Shown in pieces: positions 1 through 8,949 of a stretch of DNA of 22,055 nucleotides. The notes below the pieces were generated by a model. The model saw nothing but the letters and a program-made list of their open reading frames with translations. It was not told the origin of the DNA and made no database searches. Source of the stretch: a virus; the IMG/VR virus record IMGVR_UViG_3300021368_000124, positions 1 through 22,055 of that record; one strand, 5' to 3'. Both the position numbers and the translations under genes were made by a program. Each line of letters begins with the position of its first letter. Positions within the stretch are counted from its first letter, which is position 1.

Positions 1-3000
1 GGCGGCATTGGCTCAGGCTCAGGCTCAGGCTCAGGTTCTGGTTCGGGTTCTGGCTCAGGTTGTGGCTGAGGTTCTGGCTCAGGTTCTGGCTCAGGTTGTG
101 GCTGAGGTTCTGGCTCAGGTTCTGGTTCGGGTTCTGGCTCTGGTTGAGGTTCAGGCGCTGGCTCGGGCTCTGGCTCTGGTTGAGGTTCAGGCGCTGGCTC
201 GGGCTCTGGCTCTGGTTGAGGTTCAGGCGCTGGTTCTGGTTCTGGTTCTGGTTGAGGTTCAGGCGCTGGGTCAGATTCTTCGCCTTCTTCAGACTCTTCG
301 CTATCTTCAGACTCTTCGCCTTCAGCAGGGTCGCCTTCCTCCGAGTCTTCTTCGGACTCTTCTTCGTCCTCAGTTTCAGTTGGGTCTACATGCTCATCAA
401 GCACCTCAGTAACTGTTTCGTCAGGCTCCTCTGGAGGTTCAAATTCGGCTTCATAATAGCTAGTTGGGTCAGGGTCGTCAGGCTCACCAATAACGTATGG
501 AGTGTCAGGTGTCTCTCCCCAATCCTGAATACCGCCCGGATTGATAATGAGATCTCCATTTTCGTCGTATGCAATGTTGCGAGGCTCGTCGAAATCGACA
601 GCTACTTGGTCTCCAGAACGTAGTACGTAGTACCCCTGCCTATACAAAGCATTTGCAAGCTCTTCAGCAGTTTCAACACCGAACACTTCCATTAACATGG
701 CTTCGGCTGAAGGACTTAAGACTGATATACCGTCAGCGTTAACGCTGGTAAGCCAATCATTACCGCGTACAAAGTCCATAAATGGAGCAATGTCTTGTTC
801 TGCTACAGAAACATCTAAGGCTTCTCGGTACGCATCTTCGTAGTTCTGTCGCCCTATATCATACGTATAGGTCATTATTGCATCGGAAAGAGCTCTTTCA
901 GTAGCTGTCGGCTCTGAACCAATCTCAAACCCTTCTTGACGCCACATCCGGTTTTCTTCATCAAAAAAGAATTGGTCGCCGTTCGATGCAAGTACGCGAG
1001 TGGGGTTGTTGGTCTCGTCAAAAAAGACACTGTGTCCTGATTCGTCAGTAAATACGCTACGTAACTCTACGGGAACATCCGTACCTTGAACTACAATACC
1101 ATTAGGACCGAAAACGACGTTGTTTCTATCGTAGAAATTACCTTCCGCATCCATGTAAAGGTCGGTTTTGCTGTCCGCTTCGAAGGCAAAACCATCAATC
1201 GGCTGTCCAAGCGGTCCTTCAGGAACATCTTCTTCGTCGTCTTCTTCTACTGTTTCCGGTTCGGGCAACTCCCAATCCAGATCAGGGTTTTGTTCGTTTA
1301 ATAGAGCATACCCAGCTTCTAAAGCGTTTCTAATATTTTCTAGGCTTAAAAGTTCTTCTACAGACCCAAACTCGTCGCTTGCATTAACTAACGCCGCAAG
1401 AAATTCTTCGCTAGATCCAAAGTTACCTTGAGCCGCATCAGCGGCCAGATTCATAATTACACCGCCATCGGGAGATCCAAATTCAAACCCTAACGCTTCA
1501 AGTAATTCTACACCGGCGGTAAATACTGGCCCTAATACAGCACCTGCCGCAGTTATTAGGCCGTTTATTCCTGCTCCAGCGACATCAGATACAGCACTCG
1601 TAATATTATTTATGATGTCCATAAAGGACGTTGTGGGATCTGTAGCGAGCGCGTGGTTATCTAGCCACTCTCCCAAACCACTAAGAAAATCATCAACACC
1701 CGCTATGTCAGCAAAAGTTCCAACAGCCTCCATAGCCCCTTCAAAAATAGATCCTAGATTGCTTCTAACAATACCTTCTAAAAACTCTTCAGGATCAAAG
1801 TCGCCTGTTACAACACCTGTAGTTACCGCATTAGCTACCGCCCTACCTAACGTAGCAGAAATAGCGCTAGGTATACCCACCGATGCAAAAACTGGGCCTA
1901 AAAGTTGAGCACCGGCGGCACCCATACCTAATGATATAGCGCCCAACACGACACCTTTAAAAGCTCTTTCAAAAGTAGAGTCTTCGTGCAGTTTGAACTC
2001 GTTGTATCCAAACTCGCCTAAATTACCGCGTCCCTCTTCGTTGATTCTGTATTCCCAATCGTTGGGATTAAAACCTAATTTTTTGAGTAAACCGTCGTAA
2101 GTAGCGTCACCAATGTAAACAAAGTTAAATTTACCAAGGTCTCTAAGTTGAATACTTCGTTTGTCGTTAGGGTTTGCTCTAAAAATAGACGTGCCCCAAT
2201 CAGCCGCATTGTTTAGCATGTGATTGCCGACTAAACGTCTGAAATGCGCTAAGGTATTTGTACTACTTGGTCGTCTACCGCCGGTTGTTTTACTTTCTTC
2301 ATAACCAGCCTCAACTAACTGGTCATACGCTTGGTGAGCAACGTCTATATAGTCACCAAACGTTGGACTGTTCTCAATAAGGTACTGGTTTAAACCACCA
2401 AAGTTTCTGTCAGCCGCCCTTCTTTTTCGACGAGTTGCTCGACCTTGAGCACCTTTAATAGGAGCATCTGGAGATAATCCTAAACGTGCTCGTGTTTCTT
2501 CTGCTGATGTCATGCCGTGATATTCATGACCTTCAGGCCAAAAGTCAGCAGAAGCTCGCCATTGTCTAACTCTGTTGCCTTCTGGGTTTGGGGCTTCCCA
2601 ATCATCAGGCATGGTCGTAAGGGTGCCGGTATCACCACGCAACAAAACATCCCAGATGTCTATATCATCATCACCTTCGTCATCTTCATCCGGTTCTGTC
2701 TCTGGCTCTGGTTCTGGTTCAGGCTCGGGCTCTGGTTCTGGCTCAGGTTCTGGTTCAGGCGCTGGTTCTGGTTCTTGCGGCGCTTGTTTTATAGGCTCAC
2801 ATTGCTTTGTTGCTTCAGAATAAAAATAACCGTCTGGGCACTTGATAGGTGCATCATCAACCGGTGGCTCTGGTTCTGGTTCAGGCGCTGGTTCCGGTTC
2901 TGGTTCTGGTTCTGGTTGAGGTTCTGGAAAAGGATCGCCGGGTTCTCGATCACCGGGAAAATCAGGAGATTCGCCGGGTTCTCGTTTTACGCCATCGTCA

Positions 3001-4622
3001 CCCTGCCGATCATCGGGTAATGTCGGACCTGCTTCTTCTTCAGCACGACGTCTGGCTTCTTCTTCCTCTCTTTGACGACGCTCTTCTTCCTCTGCCGCGC
3101 GTTGTCGAGCCGCTTCAGCTTCCGCTTCTTCGCGACGTCTGGCTTCCTCTTCTGCTACACGTCTAGCCTCTTCTGCACGGCGTTGTGCTTCCTCTGCGGC
3201 GGCACGTTCTGCTTCTTCTGCGGCACGTCTAGCCGCCTCTTCTTCTGCACGGATACGAGCTTCTTCTTCAGCACGTTGCCTAGCGGCTTCTTCTGCCGCA
3301 CGTTGCGCCGCCTCTTCTGCGGCACGGGCTTCTTCTGCGCGTCGAGCGGCCTCTTCTGCCGCACGCTGTGCTTCTTCTTGCTGTCTACGCTCCGCTTCTT
3401 CTGCGGCACGCTGTGCTTCTTCTTCGGCTTGGCGTCGGGCTTCTTCTGCTTGACGTCTAGCGGCTTCTTCCGCCGCGCGTTGTCGAGCTTCTTCTTCGGC
3501 TCTACGTTGCTCTTCTGCTTGGCGTCTGGCTTCTTCTGCGGCACGTTGCCTAGCCGCTTCTTCTGCGGCACGCTGTGCTTCTTCTGCACGGCGAATAGCC
3601 TCTGCCGCTTCTTGCTGACGTCTAAGTTCTTCTGCGCGTTGTCTAGCGGCTTCTTCCTCTGCCGCACGTTGTCGGGCTTCTTCCGCCGCACGTTGTCTTT
3701 CAGCTTCTTCAGCACGTATCCGTGCGGCTTCGCGTTCAGCTTCAAGTCTTGCGGCTTCTTCTGCTCGACGTTGAGCTTCTGCTTCTGCCTCTGCACGTAA
3801 ACGAGCTTCTTCTTGGGCTTGGCGTCTGGCCTCTTCTTCAGCTTCTCTTTGTGCGCGTTCTTCTGCTTGGCGTCGAGCTTCTTCCTGTGCGGCACGAATG
3901 CGAGCGGCTTCACGTTCAGCGGCTACCCTTGCGGCTTCTTCTGCCGCACGTTGACGCGCCTCTTCCTCTGCACGAAGTCTAGCGGCTTCTTCCTCGGCTC
4001 TTCTACGTTCGGCTTCTTCCTCAGCAACGCGCCTAGCTTCCGCCGCACGCTGTGCTTCTAATTCGGCTTGACGTCGCGCTTCAGCTTCAGCGGCTACCCT
4101 TGCGGCTTCTTCAGCGCGTTGTCTAGCTTCTTCCTCGGCCCTAGCAACAGCTTCAGCTTCCTCTGCGGCACGCCTAGCTTCTTCTTGCTGTCTACGCTGT
4201 TCTTCTTCGGCTCTCCTACGAGCGGCTTCTTCGGCGGCTCTACGTCTAGCTTCTTCCTCGGCTCTAGCACGAGCTTCTGCTTCCGCACGAATACGTTCCT
4301 GTAACTCTCTGTCTGCTCTGTCATCTTGAGGTGGCGCAGGAGCCGGAACAGGGGCTGGGGTTGGAGCAGGGGCTGGCGCAGGAGTTGGAACTGGAGCTGG
4401 CCCTCCGGGAAAATTAGGTGTTCTACTAGGATCAAATGTAGTAGGACGTGTAGGCAACGAAGGTGCTGGTGCTGGCGCGGGAGCAGGCTGTTTTGTAGTG
4501 GGTGCAGGCTTTCCGCCTACCGGTTTTGTAGTAATTCCAAGACCGGGCGGTCTATTTGCACGCAGATACCCCAGCGCCGCAGTAATGCTAGGGAATTCTT
4601 TTGTGCCTACGTAATACGCCAT
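1..4622 (-). CDS. Giant virion-like protein with Arg/Glu/Ala coiled coil and Pro-Glu spacers (partial, C-terminus cut off)
   Basis: An open frame of 1540 codons runs from ATG at 4622 past the window edge with no stop; I checked the frame at several points. Visible order: short N-terminal domain (1-29, starts [10 protein letters not shown]), Pro/Ala linker (30-97), a charged helix of Ala, Glu, Arg and Gln with essentially no Lys (about 100-531), a Pro-Glu spacer interrupted by a two-Cys motif (C595, C608), a mixed region (about 656-1390) holding Gly/Ala-rich hydrophobic helices (about 888-1040), then an acidic Ser/Glu stretch and a second Pro-Glu spacer to the edge. It starts 8 bases after the C1q-like gene, with AGGG ahead of the ATG. 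I recognise no family. Its position last after the tail genes, its length and its helix suggest a tape-measure, ejection or long tail protein. That is inference. The Phe/Leu/Cys-rich plus-strand frames here are its shadows. Confidence 0.85.
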   Translation of the reverse strand, partial: MAYYVGTKEFPSITAALGYLRANRPPGLGITTKPVGGKPAPTTKQPAPAPAPAPSLPTRPTTFDPSRTPNFPGGPAPVPTPAPAPAPTPAPVPAPAPPQDDRADRELQERIRAEAEARARAEEEARRRAAEEAARRRAEEEQRRQQEEARRAAEEAEAVARAEEEARQRAEEAARVAAEAEARRQAELEAQRAAEARRVAEEEAERRRAEEEAARLRAEEEARQRAAEEAARVAAEREAARIRAAQEEARRQAEERAQREAEEEARRQAQEEARLRAEAEAEAQRRAEEAARLEAEREAARIRAEEAERQRAAEEARQRAAEEEAARQRAEELRRQQEAAEAIRRAEEAQRAAEEAARQRAAEEARRQAEEQRRAEEEARQRAAEEAARRQAEEARRQAEEEAQRAAEEAERRQQEEAQRAAEEAARRAEEARAAEEAAQRAAEEAARQRAEEEARIRAEEEAARRAAEEAERAAAEEAQRRAEEARRVAEEEARRREEAEAEAARQRAAEEEERRQREEEEARRRAEEEAGPTLPDDRQGDDGVKREPGESPDFPGDREPGDPFPEPQPEPEPEPEPAPEPEPEPPVDDAPIKCPDGYFYSEATKQCEPIKQAPQEPEPAPEPEPEPEPEPEPEPEPEPETEPDEDDEGDDDIDIWDVLLRGDTGTLTTMPDDWEAPNPEGNRVRQWRASADFWPEGHEYHGMTSAEETRARLGLSPDAPIKGAQGRATRRKRRAADRNFGGLNQYLIENSPTFGDYIDVAHQAYDQLVEAGYEESKTTGGRRPSSTNTLAHFRRLVGNHMLNNAADWGTSIFRANPNDKRSIQLRDLGKFNFVYIGDATYDGLLKKLGFNPNDWEYRINEEGRGNLGEFGYNEFKLHEDSTFERAFKGVVLGAISLGMGAAGAQLLGPVFASVGIPSAISATLGRAVANAVTTGVVTGDFDPEEFLEGIVRSNLGSIFEGAMEAVGTFADIAGVDDFLSGLGEWLDNHALATDPTTSFMDIINNITSAVSDVAGAGINGLITAAGAVLGPVFTAGVELLEALGFEFGSPDGGVIMNLAADAAQGNFGSSEEFLAALVNASDEFGSVEELLSLENIRNALEAGYALLNEQNPDLDWELPEPETVEEDDEEDVPEGPLGQPIDGFAFEADSKTDLYMDAEGNFYDRNNVVFGPNGIVVQGTDVPVELRSVFTDESGHSVFFDETNNPTRVLASNGDQFFFDEENRMWRQEGFEIGSEPTATERALSDAIMTYTYDIGRQNYEDAYREALDVSVAEQDIAPFMDFVRGNDWLTSVNADGISVLSPSAEAMLMEVFGVETAEELANALYRQGYYVLRSGDQVAVDFDEPRNIAYDENGDLIINPGGIQDWGETPDTPYVIGEPDDPDPTSYYEAEFEPPEEPDETVTEVLDEHVDPTETEDEEESEEDSEEGDPAEGEESEDSEESEEGEESDPAPEPQPEPEPEPAPEPQPEPEPEPAPEPQPEPEPEPAPEPQPEPEPEPEPEPEPQPQPEPEPEPEPQPQPEPEPEPEPEPEPEPEPMP
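141..268 (-). repeat. 36-base tandem repeat coding a Pro-Glu/Gln spacer
   Basis: The 20-base plus-strand motif tggttgaggttcaggcgctg recurs at 141, 177, 213 and 249, an exact 36-base period. Each unit encodes the 12-residue [12 protein letters not shown]. Degenerate Pro-Glu coding continues to both sides, from about 12 to 268. It forms the distal spacer of the giant protein and should be prone to slippage. Confidence 0.85.
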
Positions 4623-4630
4623 GCTAATCC

Positions 4631-5248
4631 CTACACATTACTTACAAACGTCACATCAATCGATGCAGACGGTATGCCGGGGTGCGGAGATGAAGCCGCT
4701 TCTGTGTGTAAGTTTACACCTGTATCGTCTGTTGCCCAGTAGATTTCAATATAATCACTGGCCGCTAGAGAGACCATAAACTCCCAGTTTAGTGCATCGT
4801 AGTCGTTCCCTTTAATGTGGAACTCATGCCCTGAATACGCTACTGAACTACCATTCTTCTCTTCGTAAATCGTTATCTGTGCATCACTAGCGTTGTTGTG
4901 TTCTAACTGTAACGTTACGTTGAACTGATACACCCCTGCATCTGTGACGTTTATGCGGCTGTTGTTTGAGAGAGTAACACCACTATTAAGCACCGTGTTG
5001 TTAAACGTAACTGCATAACCTGTGTTTACGACAGCGGCAGTTTGGTCTTGTGTGCTGTAGAACGTACCTACTGGACTATATATAAATTTACCACCGTTAT
5101 CGGTACTGACTAAGTTATCAAACGCATTTATAAGGCGCGTAAAGAACAGTCGCAGAACATTACTGTTCTGGTCCATAAACGGGCGATCGTAAGTTTCGGT
5201 TGCAAGAGGCAACGCAGGAGGAGCAGGGCGCTCTAATTCGTTAGCCAT
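4631..5248 (-). CDS. C1q/TNF-like jelly-roll virion protein
   Basis: A 205-residue protein. The N-terminus (Met-Ala-Asn-Glu-Leu, then a Pro-rich stretch and a short helix through NVLRLFF) resembles the start of many marine phage virion proteins. Residues about 60-205 alternate in beta-strand fashion, with a [13 protein letters not shown] core and a [14 protein letters not shown] strand near the end, as in C1q-like trimeric jelly rolls used at fibre tips or on virion surfaces. The ATG at 5248 shares a base with the upstream TGA (TGATG), so it should be translationally coupled to the tail-protein gene. It lies just ahead of the giant partial gene. A receptor-contacting or decorating role is inferred from the fold type. 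The fold call is by pattern only; an unrelated beta sandwich is possible. Confidence 0.75.
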   Translation of the reverse strand: MANELERPAPPALPLATETYDRPFMDQNSNVLRLFFTRLINAFDNLVSTDNGGKFIYSPVGTFYSTQDQTAAVVNTGYAVTFNNTVLNSGVTLSNNSRINVTDAGVYQFNVTLQLEHNNASDAQITIYEEKNGSSVAYSGHEFHIKGNDYDALNWEFMVSLAASDYIEIYWATDDTGVNLHTEAASSPHPGIPSASIDVTFVSNV

Positions 5249-7116
5249 CAGCGCCTCCCGTCAGGGCGCATGTCCACTCGTGGTGAACCTAACTGCCATC
5301 GAACTCCAAGAGAATCTGATTCAACTTTGATAGACATCTGACGGCCACGCACGCGCGTGTTTACCTGTCCTGTAAACTTCTCAATAGGCACTGTAGCCGT
5401 ACGTGTTACCGTACCAGAGTTGGATCCTCCCTCAGATGTAGGACTGTTATAACCCGAACCAGAGTTAGCCAACGGCAACAGACTCATAGTGGCATGAGGA
5501 TCATCTACTGTAGAGCCATCAAACGTCATGTCCGGCATCAAGCGCCAAATAAACGCAAACCGATCACCGTCATCTATATCAAACTGTCCAGACGTGATAG
5601 ACGCTGAAATCGGCACAGGGGTGCCTGTCTCGTTGTCGTCGGTGCCAAACTCGTGGTTGGTCAAGTTGTATGTATATGAAGCCGCTAGTGGGTAGTCACG
5701 CAGTCCAGAGTCAAGCCACGCTGTACGCGCCATTGTGCCGTAGTACCACGTCTTTTCGAGGTAGTTGTAGACGACATATCGGTCGATTGTTTGGCTGTTT
5801 TGTGAGCAGTAGAACCACCATATCTCGTGAAACGCTTCGTTAGTTCCTGCAAATACTTGGTCGTACTGCAACTCGTTGAAATCGTTAAATACAAACCGTC
5901 GAACGTCACAAGGTAATGTTTGCGTGCGTCCATCGTAGGAATAGAACTTGTCTTTGCCCATCCAATAGGCAACACCACCAGAAAATCCAACGGCATTTTG
6001 AGAGGCAATAGAGGTGTTATCGCCCACCAACTGCACGCCCCACACGATCGGCGCACCTTGGTACTGAAGTGAGTAAAGAGAAGAATCAGTCCAAACAAGC
6101 ACCTCTTGGCGTGACTGTTTAGCCGTTACGATCTCTGTGCCCTTGGATAGTCGCAGGTCACCAGCTTGGTTTGTAGTGGCTGGCGTCCAGTTTGCGGGGT
6201 CTTCTTGGTCAGACCACCGAATCAGCATAGGGTCGAACGTTGCAGAACCCAGCGGATTTGCGCCGAAACAAAAGACGAACCGGCTAACGTCGGACACAAG
6301 AATAAAGTTTTGTTTGCTAGGTACGTTCGACGCACCTGATAGCGTGTTTAGGTACACGGCACGAGTCTCTACGCCGTTGGTTGCATCCCAGTAGAAGATG
6401 TCACCACCTCGTGGCCCAAATATTAAGTCTTCACCAAAGTTAGACTGGCTCCAGAGGCGGATAGCTTCGGTCGATGTGCCACCGGTACCCCATACACCAG
6501 CACCCCATGTGCCACCACCCCAACCGGTCAGAGGCACTTCGTAAGGCTCACCTGTACGTATCTGATACGCACCAACCACTGAAGATCCGCCGTTACCTGT
6601 GTCGGACGCGTTGGCCGTAGCTGTGGCTGTTATGGTGTAAGAGTTAGCATCTGGAACTGCTACGATCTGGTATTCCGCATTCAGCACGCTAGCCGTAATG
6701 TTACCGCCTAGTGTTACCGCGCCACTAAACGTAACAAAATCTCCCTCACGTGCACCGTGGCCGGTATCAGTTACCGTCAGTGTGGTTGACCCGTTGGTAG
6801 CCGCAAAGGTCACATCACCAGCGGCGGTGGTCTCTCGAATCGGCGTAATGTCGTTGTATCCGCCACCTTGCTCTAAATAGAACTTGAGGTGCGTGCCTAC
6901 GCCAATGAGGTTAATGCTTCCAAGCGTTATCCAGTTGGATAGCGAACGGCATACGCCCTGAAAGGTAGACACAGAGATACGTTCCCAGCCACCAATCTTT
7001 TCGGGGTACCCTTGCCGAAATCGTACCTTGTCACACTCATACCAACCAGCTTCGTTAGTGTATCGTGTTACCTCACGATTGATTCCCGGCTTGAAAGCTA
7101 ATTTTTTTAACGCCAT
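5248..7116 (-). CDS. Tail nozzle / stabilisation-like protein (P22 gp10 type)
   Basis: A 622-residue protein from ATG at 7116, preceded by AGGTGCGAT. The frame extends upstream to a TTG at 7140, but ATG is better because it sits 7 bases after the preceding stop and begins MALKKLAFKPGINREVTRYT, a start I associate with marine phage tail proteins. Trp/Tyr-rich blade-like motifs recur: RWSDQEDPANWTP, VLVWTDSSLYSLQY, GVAYWMGKDKFYSYDG, and a Trp/Tyr-rich segment ending YLEKTWYYG. Such motifs fit the beta-propeller-like tail proteins related to P22 gp10 (Phage_stabilise) and T7 gp12, which close or extend the short tail. Residues about 95-175 form a separate Thr/Ala/Gly-rich beta domain (see the insertion finding). 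It lies between a zinc-ribbon gene and the C1q-like gene, sharing TGATG with the latter. The family call is moderate; the structural role is likely. Confidence 0.75.
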   Translation of the reverse strand: MALKKLAFKPGINREVTRYTNEAGWYECDKVRFRQGYPEKIGGWERISVSTFQGVCRSLSNWITLGSINLIGVGTHLKFYLEQGGGYNDITPIRETTAAGDVTFAATNGSTTLTVTDTGHGAREGDFVTFSGAVTLGGNITASVLNAEYQIVAVPDANSYTITATATANASDTGNGGSSVVGAYQIRTGEPYEVPLTGWGGGTWGAGVWGTGGTSTEAIRLWSQSNFGEDLIFGPRGGDIFYWDATNGVETRAVYLNTLSGASNVPSKQNFILVSDVSRFVFCFGANPLGSATFDPMLIRWSDQEDPANWTPATTNQAGDLRLSKGTEIVTAKQSRQEVLVWTDSSLYSLQYQGAPIVWGVQLVGDNTSIASQNAVGFSGGVAYWMGKDKFYSYDGRTQTLPCDVRRFVFNDFNELQYDQVFAGTNEAFHEIWWFYCSQNSQTIDRYVVYNYLEKTWYYGTMARTAWLDSGLRDYPLAASYTYNLTNHEFGTDDNETGTPVPISASITSGQFDIDDGDRFAFIWRLMPDMTFDGSTVDDPHATMSLLPLANSGSGYNSPTSEGGSNSGTVTRTATVPIEKFTGQVNTRVRGRQMSIKVESDSLGVRWQLGSPRVDMRPDGRR

Positions 7117-7123
7117 ATCGCAC

Positions 7124-7333
7124 CTATAGAGTGTCACCAAATACCGGCGGCAACGTGGTTACTTGTATAGATACGCTCTCTTTTAAATTAAGAGGTTGAC
7201 CACAATCTGAACAAGTGTCGGCTTCTAGCTCGGCTTCGTCAAGGTCATAGCCACAATGAGCACAAACAACTTCTACTGTGTGCGTTGGCTCAGTGCCACC
7301 ATCGATATCTCTCGCCTGAACAGTATTACGCAT
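7124..7333 (-). CDS. Small zinc-ribbon protein
   Basis: A 69-residue protein with two CxxC knuckles: C24/C27 (CAHCG) and C41/C44 (CSDCG), 13 residues apart, as in zinc ribbons that bind one zinc ion. The stretch between them is acidic. A GGAG with a 6-base spacer precedes the ATG at 7333, which overlaps the end of the lysozyme gene by 8 bases. The tail-protein ATG follows 7 bases after its stop. Zinc binding is inferred from the cysteine spacing. Whether it acts in the virion, in regulation or as an assembly factor cannot be told. Confidence 0.7.
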   Translation of the reverse strand: MRNTVQARDIDGGTEPTHTVEVVCAHCGYDLDEAELEADTCSDCGQPLNLKESVSIQVTTLPPVFGDTL

Positions 7334-7757
7334 ACCCTTCTCCGTATCGACCGGTGCGAATCATTTCGCAGACTTCATCCGCTCGTGATCCTACCTGTTT
7401 GGCCCAACGCGAATCGTAAAATTCGTCGGCGGCTTTGGGGTAATCTCCTGCCTCCATCGCCGCTAAAGCATTCTTAAAACCTAGCAGACGCGTCATACCT
7501 AGATTAAAACATAGGTTAACGATGGCGTCTTGGCGCACAAGGTCAAGGTCCACGAACCACGACAGTGCGATCAATTCTTGCTTGCACCGTTTTATGTCGT
7601 TCTCAAGGAGGTAGTCTATCTCGTCATCAGATAGACCTAAGCCATTGTTTTCGCTGATGTTTCTACCCACACCGATGGTTTCAAAACCAGCCGGACACAG
7701 ATAGCAAAACTTCTTTACACCTTCATGGCGCTTTAATTGTGCAACGAGCTTACTCAT
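7326..7757 (-). CDS. Endolysin, T4-type lysozyme (GH24)
   Basis: A 143-residue muramidase that should cut the glycan strands of host peptidoglycan at lysis. The catalytic pattern is E12 (in RHEG), eight residues, C21, five residues, T27 (in ETIGVGR), which matches the Glu-8-Asp/Cys-5-Thr triad of T4-like phage lysozymes, with Cys in place of T4 Asp20. The C-terminal half has typical helices (QDAIVNLCFNLGM, GFKNALAAMEAGDY, AADEFYDSRWAKQVGSRADE). No signal peptide or N-terminal membrane anchor is seen, so release should depend on the holin encoded immediately upstream. Three bases separate the holin stop from the ATG at 7757, and AGGA lies upstream. The length is usual for compact phage lysozymes. 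Confidence 0.93.
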   Translation of the reverse strand: MSKLVAQLKRHEGVKKFCYLCPAGFETIGVGRNISENNGLGLSDDEIDYLLENDIKRCKQELIALSWFVDLDLVRQDAIVNLCFNLGMTRLLGFKNALAAMEAGDYPKAADEFYDSRWAKQVGSRADEVCEMIRTGRYGEGYA

Positions 7758-7760
7758 AAG

Positions 7761-8234
7761 TCAGTCCTGTTTCTGAGACGCACCAAAATAGAACGATACG
7801 ACTGCGGAAACAAGACCGCCAAGGTAACCCAAGATCAGGTTGATAAGTTCCATAGACGTCGAACCGGGCGGCTCAATGACGATAAACGCACAGAAAGAAC
7901 AGAAAAAGAGGACCATAATTAGTCCGATCGTTCGTGCAGTCCAGTCTGTAGAGAAGTTAGAGCGTGCGTCCTGAATGTCTTTAGTTTCAAGCGCAAACAC
8001 GTCCACTTCGAGTTCCTTCATGCGGACCTCAAAATCTAGTTCAGCTTTTTTGATTTCAGCTAACTGCTCAGGTGTAGCCTGTTGTAGGGCTTTCTCCATC
8101 TTTGCCGGAACTGGATCGCAACCAAGCACATCTGCCAACATGGACGCCGCCGCACCGCCGACAGGACCGCCCAAAGCGGCTCCAATTGTAGGAGCCAGTG
8201 ACCCCACTAACCCTTTTACTTTGTCAAAATTCAT
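7761..8234 (-). CDS. Holin, GTA-type 3TM family
   Basis: A 157-residue protein. A Gly/Ala-rich N-terminal hydrophobic helix (about 8-38, with ALGGPVGGAAASMLADVLG) is followed by a charged helical region (45-93), then two clear membrane segments (about 102-120 and 129-151) and a short polar tail. This layout matches the GTA holin 3TM family (PF11351). A holin opens the inner membrane at the programmed time so that the soluble lysozyme next door can reach the cell wall. The ATG overlaps the previous stop (ATGA), with GGAG 8 bases upstream. The lysozyme gene follows 3 bases later, supporting the lysis role. Family recognition is from memory of the sequence pattern. Confidence 0.85.
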   Translation of the reverse strand: MNFDKVKGLVGSLAPTIGAALGGPVGGAAASMLADVLGCDPVPAKMEKALQQATPEQLAEIKKAELDFEVRMKELEVDVFALETKDIQDARSNFSTDWTARTIGLIMVLFFCSFCAFIVIEPPGSTSMELINLILGYLGGLVSAVVSFYFGASQKQD

Positions 8235-8416
8235 CTGAAATACTCCGCCGCGCCAATAACTGCAATCAGGAAGGGGTAGATTGCGAGGATCATACGCTCT
8301 AGTTTGTTAAACCGCTCGTTACCTTGGTCCAACCGCTTTTCAATGTTTTGTCGTAGCAGTTTGCACTCGGCTTCATGTATTTCAATGCGCTTGAGCGCTT
8401 CTTCTGCTGTGTCCAT
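8231..8416 (-). CDS. Small coiled-coil protein with C-terminal membrane anchor (XhlA-like layout)
   Basis: A 61-residue protein. Residues 1-41 form a charged amphipathic helix (EALKRIEIHEAECKLLRQNI), followed by one hydrophobic segment at about 42-57 (MILAIYPFLIAVIGAA). This order, helix then single C-terminal membrane span, is that of the XhlA haemolysin-like lysis accessory family, though I cannot confirm homology. The ATG at 8416 shares a base with the upstream TAA (TAATG), and its stop overlaps the holin start, so it sits inside the lysis cassette. It may work with the holin or regulate it. This is inferred from topology and neighbours. Confidence 0.75.
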   Translation of the reverse strand: MDTAEEALKRIEIHEAECKLLRQNIEKRLDQGNERFNKLERMILAIYPFLIAVIGAAEYFR

Positions 8417-8949
8417 TAGTTACCGCCTAAAGGATTTGTTGCGTCTATTGCCGTCCAAAGGTCATCCATATCACGCTCAAAACGCTTGAGGCGCTCATCT
8501 ATTGTAGATAGCGCATCTAATTTACCAGAAACACGTAGTTCTGTTTCGGATGATGTTTTCTCTACTGTACTGATACGATCGCGTAAGTCCAGTAGCTCTT
8601 GCTGTGCATCCATAATTTGCACGAGGTTGGCACCCAGTTCAGCCAGCTTGCCTTGCAGATTCTCAACATCTGCCGCTGTCATGGCATGCTCCATGTTCGA
8701 CAGTTTGACGTCCATCGCTTGCAGTCGTGTGGTATTTGATTCTCTAAGGTCATCGAACCGCGTAGCCAAACCTTCTGCTTGCGCTGTTGCGGCTATGACT
8801 GCCTCTGACTGCTCATTCAATTGTGCAAAGAACTGAGATGCCGCCCAGATTCCGCCCCCAATTGTTGAGCCAAAAGTAAGCACGATAGCAATCCAAACGC
8901 CCTTGATGGACGTCCCGCCGACATTAACCTCTAAATCTTCAAGGGCCAC
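8416..8949 (-). CDS. Membrane-anchored coiled-coil protein of the lysis cassette
   Basis: A 177-residue protein with a single membrane span at about 17-37 (VWIAIVLTFGSTIGGGIWAA) followed by a long coiled coil (about 41-165; LGANLVQIMDAQQELLDLRD is typical). No catalytic motif is seen. The start is GTG at 8949, with AGGAG 10 bases upstream, and the gene begins 11 bases inside the end of the exported 280-residue protein. The next gene is coupled to it by TAATG. A membrane-anchored periplasmic coiled coil next to a holin could be spanin-like or a holin partner, but there is no separate lipoprotein partner and the role is unproven. Confidence 0.75.
   Translation of the reverse strand: MALEDLEVNVGGTSIKGVWIAIVLTFGSTIGGGIWAASQFFAQLNEQSEAVIAATAQAEGLATRFDDLRESNTTRLQAMDVKLSNMEHAMTAADVENLQGKLAELGANLVQIMDAQQELLDLRDRISTVEKTSSETELRVSGKLDALSTIDERLKRFERDMDDLWTAIDATNPLGGN

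Noticed and set aside
60-623. Trp/Phe/Leu-rich open frame on the plus strand
   Set aside because: It is the shadow of the Pro-Glu repeat coding on the minus strand. The composition is extreme, there is no ribosome site, and it lies inside the giant gene.
3072-3800. Cys/Phe/Leu/Ser-rich 242-residue frame on the plus strand, looking like a membrane or metallothionein-like protein
   Set aside because: It is antisense to the Arg/Glu/Ala helix, whose biased codons keep several frames open; there is no start signal.
3155-3913. Lys/Gln-rich 252-residue frame on the minus strand, resembling a histone-like protein
   Set aside because: It is a shifted frame within the giant gene. The frame starting at 4622 is open for 1540 codons and has a ribosome site and a fitting position.
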